64,000 nucleotides of DNA from Lachnospiraceae bacterium NSJ-143. Its GTDB lineage: Bacteria > Bacillota > Clostridia > Lachnospirales > Anaerotignaceae. Under the pieces are notes generated by a model. The model was given only the letters and a program-made list of their open reading frames with translations. It was not told the DNA's origin and made no database searches. Shown here piece by piece: positions 1 to 7,413 of the stretch (position 1 is its first letter; every line of letters begins with the position of its first letter). The stretch covers positions 1 through 64,000 of the forward strand of contig JALIFM010000004.1 in NCBI GenBank assembly GCA_022867625.1. Direction: 5' to 3'. The translations under genes and the position numbers were made by a program.

Positions 1-76
1 TTTTTCGAGCTGTTCCTGCCTCTTTATCCGGCCTTTTGCTGCCCCCGCACTCCCGTGCGTTTTTCGCAGCAACAGT
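1..76 (-). other. 5' end of an unidentified structured transcript leaving the window
   Basis: Begins just downstream of the promoter at 82-109 and runs off the left edge. The RNA would fold: TTGCTGC at its start pairs with GCAGCAA, enclosing a GCAC/GTGC hairpin with a GGGA loop. A reading frame from TTG at 72 (24 residues, Lys/Arg/Gln-rich, open to the edge) also exists, with AAGGAG 11 bases upstream, but that ribosome site would overlap the promoter's -10 region and so may not be transcribed. It could be a leader, a small RNA or a gene start. I do not recognise the RNA class or the protein. Confidence 0.3.
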
Positions 77-81
77 TAGTT

Positions 82-109
82 ATTATACTCCTTTCTCACG
101 TTTTGTCAA
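82..109 (-). promoter_or_regulatory. Sigma-A type promoter
   Basis: On the minus strand, TTGACA (104-109) and TATAAT (82-87) are both perfect consensus and lie 16 bases apart. It would drive the transcript that leaves the left edge of the window. Confidence 0.65.
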
Positions 110-203
110 TACCTTTTTTAAAACTTTTTTCGACTTTTTTATTTTTCTTTATTTACACGCTTTTATTAAACTCTGTATGCTTTTTAAATCCCTGTATGCT
201 TCT

Positions 204-247
204 TTGTTTTAGGCCACCACAAGTCAGCTTATGGCGGCCTAAAACAA
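204..247. terminator. Inverted repeat downstream of nadE
   Basis: Arms TTGTTTTAGGCC (204-215) and its complement (236-247) flank a 20-base loop. It sits 11 bases past the nadE stop. There is no clean U-run on the minus strand, so termination is likely but not certain. Confidence 0.5.
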
Positions 248-257
248 AATTGTTTAT

Positions 258-2195
258 TTAAATAATTTCAAGCTCCTTTAGCCACAACCTGCTTACAGCA
301 TCACTTGGCATTCTCCAATCCCCTCTCGGCGACAGGTTAATAGTACCTACCTTCGGCCCGTCTGGAATACATGACCTTTTAAATTGCTGTGAGAAAAATC
401 TTCTATAAAAATTTTTCAGCCATTTTAAAATTGTCTTTCTGTCATACTCCCCATTAAAAGCTTCTTCTGCCAGAAACAATATTTTAGCCGGAGAAAATCC
501 AAACCGTACTATATAATATAAAAAGAAATCATGAAGCTCATATGGCCCCACTATATCCTCAGTTTTCTGGTTTATCTCCCCTTTGTCATCCGGAGGCAAA
601 AGCTCAGGGCTTACCGGAGTATCAAGTATATCCATCAATATTGATTTAGAATAATCGTCAATTAATCCATTCTCCGCCACATATCTTACGAGCACACGCA
701 CCAGTGTTTTAGGCACGCCTGAATTAATGCCATACATAGACATATGGTCGCCATTATATGTTGCCCAACCAAGAGCAAGCTCAGACAAATCGCCTGTGCC
801 TATTACCAGCCCTCCATGCTTGTTCGCTAAATCCATGAGGATTTGCGTCCTTTCTCTTGCCTGTGTATTTTCATAAGTTGTATCTCGAACATTAATGTCA
901 TGTCCTATATCATTAAAATGAAGTATGGAGGCTTCTTTTATTGAAATTTCAGACATTGTAACACCAAGTGATTTCATTAAATTAACTGCGTTATTGTATG
1001 TTCTGTCAGTTGTTCCAAACCCCGGCATTGTTACTCCAAGAACCTTTTTTCTGTCAACACCTAAGTAATCACATGTTTTAACAGCAGCAAGAAGCGCAAG
1101 GGTAGAGTCCAGCCCTCCAGATATTCCGATTACCAGTGATTCTGCGTTTGTATGCCTAACCCTCTTTGCAAGCCCCGAAACCTGAATATTAAAAATATCC
1201 TCACATCTTTCAAAAAGCTTGCTGCCGTTACCCGGAACAAAAGGCATTCTGTCAATATGTCTGTAAAGCCTTTCTTCCTTCCACTCTGTCATATTTATGT
1301 CCACAAACAGATACTCTGAACAGTAATTTTCAAATCCCTCCAAAGAAAAGCTTGTGTTTTTTTGCCTGTCACTGATGATTTTATCAACATCTATATCTGA
1401 ATATATCAGCTGATTTTCAAATAAAAAGCGTTTATTTTCACTCAAAAGCGAACCATTTTCGCATATAACGGCATGTCCGCTGAAAACCACATCCTGAGAA
1501 GACTCGCCTTCACCCGCCGATGAATAAACATACCCGCATATAGCGGCCGCTGATTGTTTTGATATAAGTCCTTTTCTGTATTCGTTTTTGGACGCAAGCT
1601 CATTGCTTGCCGAAAGATTAAATATAACAGTGGCGCCTTTCAGAGCATGGAACGATGATGGTGGTATTGTTCCCCACAAATCCTCACAGATTTCCACTCC
1701 AAATGTATACTCCGGCCTTTTGGTATCCCTAAAAAGCATGTTTGCCTTTACAGGCACCCTCTGCGAACACAAATCTATTTCGTCAGCTACTGCTTCCCTT
1801 GCTGACGCAAACCACCTTTTTTCATAAAACTCGCCATAATTTGGTACATAAGTTTTTGGTATAAGTCCTAATATTTTGCCCATGTAAAGTACAGCGGCAC
1901 AGTTAAATAAACTGCTGCCGACAGCTACTGGCAATCCAAGAATAATAAACATATCAATTTCAGCTGTCTTTTCAGCTATTATGCCAAGTGACTCTTCACA
2001 TGCTTTAATAAGCGTATTCTGAAAAAATAAATCACCGCATGTATAAGCGCTTAATGAAAGTTCAGGAAACACAACAGCCCTTAAATTTTCCTTTTCCGCT
2101 TTAAAAACAATTTCCAGGATTTGTTCTCTATTGTACTCGCAGTCAGCTACCTTAAGCTTTGGCACAGCTGCTCCCGCACGAAAAAAACCGTACAT
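258..2195 (-). CDS. nadE: Glutamine-dependent NAD+ synthetase
   Basis: Makes NAD+ from deamido-NAD+ and ATP, taking ammonia from glutamine; last step of NAD biosynthesis in the cytosol. The 645-residue length fits the two-domain form. Residues 1-275 are a nitrilase-type glutaminase with a complete triad: Glu45 in FPELS, Lys114 in PKTYVPNYGEF and Cys170 in EICEDLW. Residues 325-645 are the synthetase, with the SGGLDS ATP-pyrophosphatase loop at 359-364. The ATG has GGAG eight bases upstream. It follows lexA by 51 bases with no obvious terminator between, so it may be read from the lexA promoter as well; there is no functional link between them that I know of. Confidence 0.95.
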   Translation of the reverse strand: MYGFFRAGAAVPKLKVADCEYNREQILEIVFKAEKENLRAVVFPELSLSAYTCGDLFFQNTLIKACEESLGIIAEKTAEIDMFIILGLPVAVGSSLFNCAAVLYMGKILGLIPKTYVPNYGEFYEKRWFASAREAVADEIDLCSQRVPVKANMLFRDTKRPEYTFGVEICEDLWGTIPPSSFHALKGATVIFNLSASNELASKNEYRKGLISKQSAAAICGYVYSSAGEGESSQDVVFSGHAVICENGSLLSENKRFLFENQLIYSDIDVDKIISDRQKNTSFSLEGFENYCSEYLFVDINMTEWKEERLYRHIDRMPFVPGNGSKLFERCEDIFNIQVSGLAKRVRHTNAESLVIGISGGLDSTLALLAAVKTCDYLGVDRKKVLGVTMPGFGTTDRTYNNAVNLMKSLGVTMSEISIKEASILHFNDIGHDINVRDTTYENTQARERTQILMDLANKHGGLVIGTGDLSELALGWATYNGDHMSMYGINSGVPKTLVRVLVRYVAENGLIDDYSKSILMDILDTPVSPELLPPDDKGEINQKTEDIVGPYELHDFFLYYIVRFGFSPAKILFLAEEAFNGEYDRKTILKWLKNFYRRFFSQQFKRSCIPDGPKVGTINLSPRGDWRMPSDAVSRLWLKELEII

Positions 2196-2246
2196 ATAAT
2201 CAACTCCGAATTATTATTAATTTAAATTTGTTGTATAGCCTAGCCT

Positions 2247-2861
2247 TCAAAACTTTCTGAAAAGCCCCGTGACAATGCCTAACACAGTACATTTTTCCAC
2301 AATAATAGGAGACATAGATGGATTCTCCGGCTGAAGTCTTATATGCCCATTTTCCATATAAAACCTCTTGACAGTAGCGTAGTCATCATCAATGAGGGCT
2401 ACCACAATATCGCCATTGTCAGCCATTCTCTGCTGCTTGACCAAAATGAGGTCCTTATCAAAAATACCGGCGTTTATCATACTTTCACCTCTTACTTTAA
2501 GCATAAACATGCTCTCGCCAGTAATATACTGTACAGGTATAGGGAATGTCCCGTCAATATTTTCTACTGCCAGTATAGGCATGCCAGCAGTAATCGTACC
2601 GATAATGGGAACATCAACTACCTCCTGGTCCTCACTAAAGACAGGTTCATCATCCAGTATCTCTATAGCTCTTGGTTTTGAAGGGTCTCTGCGAATATAG
2701 CCCTTCCTTTCAAGGCGTGTGAGGTGTCCATGAACAGTTGATGTTGATTTTAAGCCAATTGCATCGCATATTTCACGCACAGAAGGCGGATATCCTCTTT
2801 CTTTAACTTCACTTTTTAAATAATCAAGTATTTGCTGCTGTTTTATAGATAAATCAGACAT
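2247..2861 (-). CDS. lexA: LexA repressor, SOS regulator
   Basis: Represses DNA-damage genes and self-cleaves when RecA is activated. Residues 1-65 form the winged helix-turn-helix ([19 protein letters not shown] recognition region). Residues 75-204 are the S24 latent protease: the Ala92-Gly93 cleavage site, catalytic Ser127 in GESM and Lys165 in TVKRFY are all present. The 204-residue length is normal. It is divergent from the yneA-like gene, an arrangement known from Bacillus, and LexA-type boxes lie in the gap. Its own promoter, at 3049-3077, gives a leader of roughly 180 bases in which I see no gene. Confidence 0.96.
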   Translation of the reverse strand: MSDLSIKQQQILDYLKSEVKERGYPPSVREICDAIGLKSTSTVHGHLTRLERKGYIRRDPSKPRAIEILDDEPVFSEDQEVVDVPIIGTITAGMPILAVENIDGTFPIPVQYITGESMFMLKVRGESMINAGIFDKDLILVKQQRMADNGDIVVALIDDDYATVKRFYMENGHIRLQPENPSMSPIIVEKCTVLGIVTGLFRKF

Positions 2862-3048
2862 TAAACCACCTCATAAGTATTAAATATATTTGCCAATTTT
2901 ATTCTTTTAACGAAGCTTAAAATTGTAATTTTAAACGACTGCTTACATTTTTGTGTTTCTCTGCTTAAGCCGAATCACAAAGCAGGAGAATAGGCCAGAC
3001 ACTATAAATCAAATGGCATTTAAATGTTCTCACCATCTTTTTGATGAC

Positions 3049-3077
3049 ATTATAACATACTTCCTGCAAAAATACAA
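3049..3077 (-). promoter_or_regulatory. lexA promoter
   Basis: Minus strand TTGTAT (3072-3077) and TATAAT (3049-3054), 17-base spacer. A LexA-box-like sequence lies just upstream (3086-3097), fitting autoregulation. A second half-site, GAACATTT, lies just downstream of the -10 at about 3021-3028. Confidence 0.6.
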
Positions 3078-3085
3078 ACATTAAA

Positions 3086-3097
3086 AAACTTATGTTC
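3086..3097 (-). promoter_or_regulatory. LexA (SOS) box, lexA side
   Basis: Read on the minus strand: GAAC-ATAA-GTTT, one base from the Gram-positive SOS box GAAC-N4-GTTC and preceded by C as in the consensus. It is nine bases upstream of the lexA -35 element. Confidence 0.55.
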
Positions 3098-3116
3098 GTA
3101 TTTCTTTATAAATATA

Positions 3117-3145
3117 TTGACAAAGAATATGTATTCGTGTATATT
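3117..3145 (+). promoter_or_regulatory. Promoter of the yneA-like gene
   Basis: TTGACA (3117-3122) and TATATT (3140-3145), 17-base spacer, 38 bases before the start codon. One LexA-like box lies inside the spacer and another directly after the -10. Confidence 0.6.
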
Positions 3146-3157
3146 GAAAATATATTC
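3125..3157 (+). promoter_or_regulatory. Two LexA-like boxes over the yneA promoter
   Basis: GAAT-ATGT-ATTC at 3125-3136 and GAAA-ATAT-ATTC at 3146-3157 keep the GAAN-N4-NTTC spacing of the SOS box, with C to T or A changes at the inner positions. One would block the spacer and the other the initiation region. They are weaker matches than the site on the lexA side. Confidence 0.45.
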
Positions 3158-3183
3158 TTATATTAACTATTGGAGGTGCATTT

Positions 3184-3456
3184 ATGAGAAAATTAGTTTT
3201 TGTTATTTTAATGTTTTTATCATGTGTTCTTATAGTAAACCTTGCTTCCGGAAAAACCTCCCATAAAGAATCGGATATTGTTTATGAAATCCACGAAATT
3301 AAATCAGGAGACACTTTGTGGGATATCGCAGGTCTTTATAAATATAACGATTGCAGTACAAGTCAATATGTAAAGGAAATCATGGAGTTTAACAATATGA
3401 AAAACGACAAAATAATATCAGGCCAGAACATAATAATACCTGTGCACAAATATTGA
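3184..3456 (+). CDS. LysM-domain protein, YneA-like SOS division inhibitor
   Basis: Ninety residues: a membrane anchor or signal segment at about 4-22 (VFVILMFLSCVLIVNLA), a short linker, then one LysM domain at about 35-88 with the usual opening HEIKSGDTLWDIA and ending SGQNIIIPV. This is the architecture of Bacillus YneA, which is made during the SOS response and delays division. It is also divergent from lexA, as yneA is. Sequence similarity to YneA is through LysM only, so function rests on architecture, position and the LexA-like boxes. GGAGGTG precedes the ATG by five bases. Confidence 0.75.
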   Translation: MRKLVFVILMFLSCVLIVNLASGKTSHKESDIVYEIHEIKSGDTLWDIAGLYKYNDCSTSQYVKEIMEFNNMKNDKIISGQNIIIPVHKY

Positions 3457-3504
3457 TATACTTCCGTAAAAACACTTTTGGCCCCCTTAAAGCTCTGGCA
3501 GCGC

Positions 3505-3545
3505 TTTTTAATATAAAAGCGCCGTCAGGGCTTTTATATTAAAAA
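3505..3545 (+). terminator. Inverted repeat after the yneA-like gene
   Basis: A 16-base perfect, AU-rich stem (TTTTTAATATAAAAGC with its complement at 3530-3545) around a 9-base loop. It lies about 50 bases after the stop codon. The U-run is part of the stem, so efficiency is uncertain. Confidence 0.45.
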
Positions 3546-3645
3546 TTTACAAACATTAACAAGCTTCTGTGCGGTATAAAAATATCAAATAAGAAAATAC
3601 TATCTTTGCAAAACAAATTGAAATAAAAAAGGAGCTGGATTTAAA

Positions 3646-3813
3646 GTGGAAAACAAAACTGAAAAGAAAACTGAAAAAAGAGCTGAAAAGGATATGAAGA
3701 GGACTGAATTCGCAGAGGAGTATAACTTCAATACTGAAAAACAGAACTGCGGAAAAACAGAAAAAACAAACAAGTCAAATAAGACAAACAAATCAAACAA
3801 ACAGTCAAACTAA
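3646..3813 (+). CDS. Small Lys/Asn/Thr-rich protein with a gamma-SASP-like motif
   Basis: Fifty-five residues from a GTG start, with AAGGAG 11 bases upstream and a strong terminator directly after the stop. Composition is extreme: about a quarter Lys, the rest mostly Glu, Asn, Thr, with repeats of TEK and TNKSNK. Residues 20-34 (TEFAEEYNFNTEKQN) resemble the TEFASE-x-QN repeat of gamma-type small acid-soluble spore proteins such as SspE, which store amino acids in the spore. That family is typical of Bacilli, so this is a suggestion only. No Cys pair, signal peptide or membrane segment. It could also be a nucleic-acid-associated peptide, or not expressed. Confidence 0.5.
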   Translation: MENKTEKKTEKRAEKDMKRTEFAEEYNFNTEKQNCGKTEKTNKSNKTNKSNKQSN

Positions 3814-3816
3814 AAA

Positions 3817-3859
3817 GCTATAAAAAAAGAGCCCGGTTTACGGGCTCCTTTTTTATAGC
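3817..3859 (+). terminator. Strong intrinsic terminator
   Basis: GAGCCC and GGGCTC arms with a 6-7 base loop (GTTTAC), extended outward by A-tract/T-tract pairing. U-rich on either strand, so it can also serve the minus strand. Confidence 0.8.
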
Positions 3860-4085
3860 CTTTTCCCATACGCAGCAAAATCCTTCCGGTATTTGGTTAT
3901 ACCCACATACTTGGCAAGCGCCGCTGGGTTATCCGGTAAGACATCAATTTTTAAATCCTCATAGCTATTTTCAATACTTCGTCCTCAATTGAGGCCTCGC
4001 CATTTTTTCCTATACCTCTTGACCTAAAATCCGGGCTTACACACAGCCTTTGTATTACCCTATAATTGTTCAAGTGGCCCCGTTT
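3853..4085 (-). pseudogene. Decayed GNAT-family N-acetyltransferase
   Basis: On the minus strand one frame reads LNNYRVIQRLCVSPDFRS followed by RGIGKNGEA, an acetyl-CoA binding motif A (V-x-P-x-F-R-x-x-G-I-G). After about 20 more codons this frame stops, and the neighbouring frame continues as LKIDVLPDNPAALAKYVGI, which is the usual GNAT C-terminal N-P-A-A-x-x-x-Y pattern. A one-base frameshift lies near 3960-3975. The region upstream of motif A is already scrambled and no start codon is evident. The stop overlaps the terminator at 3817-3859. Clear remnant; substrate unknown. Confidence 0.75.
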
Positions 4086-4217
4086 CCGTTTTTATATCCT
4101 CAGGCACTTACATAAGCTTTAACTTTCGCCAGCAAAATAAATGGCAAAATATCAAATATTATTTCAGTAAAAATAATCAAGAAAATAAAAAAGGCCTTTG
4201 AATATTCAAAGGCCTGA

Positions 4218-4290
4218 TGGGAATTACAGGGCTCGAACCTGTGACATCCTGCTTGTAAGGCAGGCGCTCTCCCAGCTGAGCTAAACTCCC
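4218..4290 (-). tRNA. tRNA-Val (anticodon UAC)
   Basis: Full cloverleaf on the minus strand: 7-bp acceptor stem GGGAGTT/AATTCCC, anticodon loop TTACA, GGTTCGAGCC T arm. CCA is not encoded. Confidence 0.95.
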
Positions 4291-4298
4291 AAAATAAA

Positions 4299-4372
<74 letters not shown>

Positions 4373-4477
4373 ATAAATCGTTTATTTCAGTGCTTGTTCT
4401 CACTGACGAAGAATATATTACCATACAGCGCTGAGCATGTCAACACTTTTTTTAATTATTTATTCATCATCAGACAC

Positions 4478-4510
4478 AAAACAGCGGAGATTTTTTAACC
4501 TCCGCTGTTT
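4478..4510. terminator. Terminator hairpin after the 88-residue membrane protein
   Basis: AAACAGCGGAG (4478-4488) pairs with CTCCGCTGTTT (4500-4510) around an 11-base loop, ten bases past the stop at 4521. Confidence 0.7.
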
Positions 4511-4520
4511 ATCCGTACTG

Positions 4521-4787
4521 CTATACTTCCGGTTCAAAGCAGTCATCATCACTAAAATAATCATCTACATCGTTGTTTAACATTTTACCCGCAATTTTAG
4601 ATATGGCAGGTATTGACGTCACTATGAATACAAACACCGAAACAACCGAAACAGCTTTTTTCCCTTTTTCCGTTATATTCATACCCAAAAGCAGGCCCAC
4701 AGCCCCAACACAGGCCATAAGCAGTGTAACATCAAGCCCGCTTACAGAATTCACACCCTTAAGGATTTTTCTAAACAGTTTCTCCAT
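4521..4787 (-). CDS. Small membrane protein of unknown function
   Basis: Eighty-eight residues with two predicted membrane helices, about 19-37 (LDVTLLMACVGAVGLLLGM) and 45-65 (AVSVVSVFVFIVTSIPAIS), joined by a short charged loop, and an acidic C-terminal tail (DVDDYFSDDDCFEPE). AGGAGG lies eight bases before the ATG, and a hairpin follows, so it looks like a real single gene. I do not recognise the family. The helical-hairpin plus acidic-tail layout suggests a small integral protein with a cytoplasmic tail; nothing in the context points to a job. Confidence 0.7.
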   Translation of the reverse strand: MEKLFRKILKGVNSVSGLDVTLLMACVGAVGLLLGMNITEKGKKAVSVVSVFVFIVTSIPAISKIAGKMLNNDVDDYFSDDDCFEPEV

Positions 4788-4853
4788 ATAAAAGCCTCCT
4801 TTCTTATTAAGTTTTATACATTATATGTATCTGCGGCCAAAATTTAAGCAAAA

Positions 4854-5741
4854 TTATTCAGCATCACTAAAATCAACCTTTATATCCCTTGTTGAAAATC
4901 TGTCTATATAAACCACACCGTCTTTATTGTCAAGGTATTTGCTTACTATCCTTCCAGCGTCAGTTTCAACAAGCCTCCTGTGAAGCCACACACTGTAAAG
5001 GCTTCCATAGTTGTCAGTAAGCTCAGCAGACGAATACAATCTTGACGCAACGTCAAAATATTCATATATATCGCAAAGCTTATTTGTAAGCGTTTCCCCT
5101 TCAACCTTCCATGTCACAAGCTGATTTGGATTATAATCCAGAAGCCTTGTAGAAACCTGATAAGAGCCGCTGTTTCCCTTAAAGTAAATTTCAGCGGCAT
5201 CCTCATAAGGGTGGCCTACAAGCTTTTTAAAACCGGCAAACTCGCCCGTTCCATCAGTTTCAGAAAGCTGTGAAAGGTTAACCACAAGTGACCCTGAAGA
5301 TAGCGCTATATCGCCCTTTATACTTCCTGTTCCTATAACTACCCTTTTATTCACATTATCCCACTCAACCGGATAACCTGCCGCTTCTGCCGCAAATCTG
5401 AGAGGAACCAGCGTCCTGCCGTTTACAATCTGCGGCGGTTTTGACAATTCCTTTTTCTGTCCATTTACATATCCCTCTGTATTGCCTATTGTAATGCTTA
5501 TATCCAACCCATCTTTAGAACCTGTTATTGTTTTTGTGCTGTCGTTATACTCCACTTCAATACCAAGTGCCTCAAAAATATCCCTGAATGGAACCATAAC
5601 CGTTCCGTCCTCTATAACAGGGCTTGATGATGTATAAAGTCTCTGTCCATTTAAAAAAACCAGAATTTCAGACCCGAAAACATGAACCCCTGATACAAGA
5701 ATTGAAAACGCCAGTATTGCGCACATCAACTTTTTTTTCAT
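4854..5741 (-). CDS. Secreted protein with copper-amine-oxidase-like N-terminal (stalk) domain
   Basis: 295 residues from an ATG preceded by GGGAGGG; an upstream in-frame start 42 bases earlier lacks a ribosome site. Residues 1-23 are a signal peptide (MKKKLMCAILAFSILVSG). Residues about 25-140 hold two beta-repeats of the type VxxVPxRxxxEALG...(VPFRDIFEALGIEVEY and LVPLRFAAEAAGYPVEW), the Cu_amine_oxidN1 domain common in many copies in clostridial cell-surface proteins. The remaining half is an unrecognised beta-rich region. No enzymatic motif is seen and no copper ligand set is evident; the domain name does not imply oxidase activity. Probably an exported envelope protein. Confidence 0.8.
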   Translation of the reverse strand: MKKKLMCAILAFSILVSGVHVFGSEILVFLNGQRLYTSSSPVIEDGTVMVPFRDIFEALGIEVEYNDSTKTITGSKDGLDISITIGNTEGYVNGQKKELSKPPQIVNGRTLVPLRFAAEAAGYPVEWDNVNKRVVIGTGSIKGDIALSSGSLVVNLSQLSETDGTGEFAGFKKLVGHPYEDAAEIYFKGNSGSYQVSTRLLDYNPNQLVTWKVEGETLTNKLCDIYEYFDVASRLYSSAELTDNYGSLYSVWLHRRLVETDAGRIVSKYLDNKDGVVYIDRFSTRDIKVDFSDAE

Positions 5742-5814
5742 TGTAATCCCTCCCAACAGATTATATATAAATACCCTTTGCAATAATTATAACACTAAAA
5801 TAAAATTCTTTAAA

Positions 5815-5849
5815 CAAAAAAGCGGAAAGAATTTTCTTTCCGCTTTTTT
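5815..5849. terminator. Bidirectional terminator
   Basis: AGCGGAAAG and CTTTCCGCT arms around AATTTT, with A-run before and T-run after. It ends the LarA-family operon on the minus strand; the flanking runs would work in either direction. Confidence 0.85.
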
Positions 5850-5860
5850 CAGTAAATTAA

Positions 5861-7111
5861 TTATTTCAAAACTCCGTCTGAGCCAAACTCAATTTTAACA
5901 TCTTCCTCAATAAGCTCAACGCTGTCTTTTATGTCATTGTATATGCTTTCAGATACAAGCATTGTGCCTATATTCAGAGTATTGTCAATAATCATCACTC
6001 TGGCGTCCTGCGGCTCAACAGAGCCGATAGTTTTAAACGCAACGTCAATAGTTTCCCTCTCAGTATCAAAATGAACAGGAACCTTTCCTCTTTCAAGGAA
6101 AGTCGTGGTTATAAGGTTAGAATACATAGCCTCATAATCAATGGAATCAGCCAGCTTTTTAACAGTAAGGTCCGCAAGCCCAATACCAAGGGCATTGCCG
6201 TATGATGAGTCTGAAAGCCTCAAAACAACAAGCTTTTTAATATATGGATAATCCGGTTCAGACTCTCCCAGAATTTTCATCCTGCCTATTACCTTTGTAT
6301 CCATACCTGTTCCGCTGTATTGCTTTCCCATTTCCTTTACAATTAATATATCAATATCCCTGCACGGAAGTGACGGTACAAGCGAGTTTGAAAGCTCAAG
6401 CAGCTTGGCATCATCTTCAATAAAGTTTTCAGGTTTAACCGCTTTAAGAACACATGTATCCTCATGGGCGTTTTCAACAATGCCAAGTCCGGCAAGAATA
6501 GGAGCCTTATCAAGCATAACCTCTGCTGTCTCCGGTATTGTTTTGCCAAGGCCGTATATATGCATTGCATTTGCGCCCTTCTGTTTGCCCAATCCAACAG
6601 AAATCATTTTTACTATACCGCTCTCGTTTTTCGCTATAAAGTCAGTATGCCTTTTAACCCTGTTGACAACAATTATTCCGTCTGACTCATAAGCATTTTT
6701 ATCAAAGTATACATCCACACCGCTTTTGGTCTTTCCAAGCACAACCGTTTCCATAGATGAGCGAATCTCGCAGCCCATGGCTTCTTCACTCACGCCAAAT
6801 TTTTCGCAGACATGCTTTTGACCTTCAGCTGTAGCTCCTCCGTGGCTGCCCATAGCCGGCACAATAAACGGTCTGCCGCCGGCCGCCTTTACATAATCAA
6901 CAGTAGCCTTTACAATTTTATCAATATTGTTTATTCCGCGGCTTCCGCATGTAACGCCTATCTCCGCTCCGGCATGAATTTTCTCCCTCAGGCCTATACT
7001 GTCAAACTGGCTGAAAACCTCGCTTTTCATATCATCTATCTTTTTATCCGAGAAATGCTGTCTTATACGATACATTTTAGGATATACCGCGTTGTCTCTA
7101 ATATAACTCAT
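5861..7111 (-). CDS. LarA-family (DUF2088) protein, lactate-racemase-like
   Basis: 416 residues from the ATG at 7111 (AAAGGG eight bases upstream); a TTG 18 bases earlier is an alternative. LarA uses a nickel-pincer nucleotide bound to a lysine to racemise lactate; relatives act on other 2-hydroxy acids. Landmarks: GVTCGSRGINN (residues ~57-67) where LarA has its substrate arginine, the His of MGSHGGAT (~91-98), a His in KRHTDF, the Lys in GIVKMISVGLG where the cofactor attaches, and NAMH just after. So the catalytic Lys and His set appears retained. LarB, LarC and LarE, which build the cofactor, are not in this window. Last gene of a four-gene operon; substrate unknown. Confidence 0.75.
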   Translation of the reverse strand: MSYIRDNAVYPKMYRIRQHFSDKKIDDMKSEVFSQFDSIGLREKIHAGAEIGVTCGSRGINNIDKIVKATVDYVKAAGGRPFIVPAMGSHGGATAEGQKHVCEKFGVSEEAMGCEIRSSMETVVLGKTKSGVDVYFDKNAYESDGIIVVNRVKRHTDFIAKNESGIVKMISVGLGKQKGANAMHIYGLGKTIPETAEVMLDKAPILAGLGIVENAHEDTCVLKAVKPENFIEDDAKLLELSNSLVPSLPCRDIDILIVKEMGKQYSGTGMDTKVIGRMKILGESEPDYPYIKKLVVLRLSDSSYGNALGIGLADLTVKKLADSIDYEAMYSNLITTTFLERGKVPVHFDTERETIDVAFKTIGSVEPQDARVMIIDNTLNIGTMLVSESIYNDIKDSVELIEEDVKIEFGSDGVLK

Positions 7112-7125
7112 ACTATCAGCCCTTT

Positions 7126-7407
7126 TCAAAATACATATTTCTCAACCGATGAAATCTCAGCGGTATCCAAAACTATTATCCCCTCTGCCAGCTCCATAGC
7201 CGCTAAAATATCCTTTAATCGCTCAGAATCCATATCATACATACACATTTCTATTGATTGTGAGGTAACTGCTATTACCCGAACCATACAATTCTGCCTT
7301 TCCATAAGGATATTTTCCAGCTGACATATGTCAAGCCCGCATACCTTTATTCCGGTTAATCTTACAACTGATTCGCAGCCCTTACCGGATAAAAAGTCTT
7401 TATTCAT
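7126..7407 (-). CDS. Unrecognised 93-residue protein of the LarA-family operon
   Basis: Cytosolic, no signal peptide or membrane helix. Contains four Cys (two in the segment KVCGLDICQLEN, residues 22-33) but no classical metal motif. The C-terminal half (MYDMDSERLKDILAAMELAEGIIVLDTAE) looks like alternating helix and strand. It starts six bases after the 340-residue gene and its stop overlaps the possible TTG start of the LarA-family gene, so translation is likely coupled. I do not recognise the family. A small partner subunit of the enzyme encoded downstream is one reading, from position only. Confidence 0.6.
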   Translation of the reverse strand: MNKDFLSGKGCESVVRLTGIKVCGLDICQLENILMERQNCMVRVIAVTSQSIEMCMYDMDSERLKDILAAMELAEGIIVLDTAEISSVEKYVF

Positions 7408-7413
7408 ATAATA

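Noticed and set aside
3600-3800. A 66-residue Phe/Leu-rich minus-strand frame
   Set aside because: It is the antisense of the Lys-rich small gene, which has the ribosome site and terminator on the plus strand.
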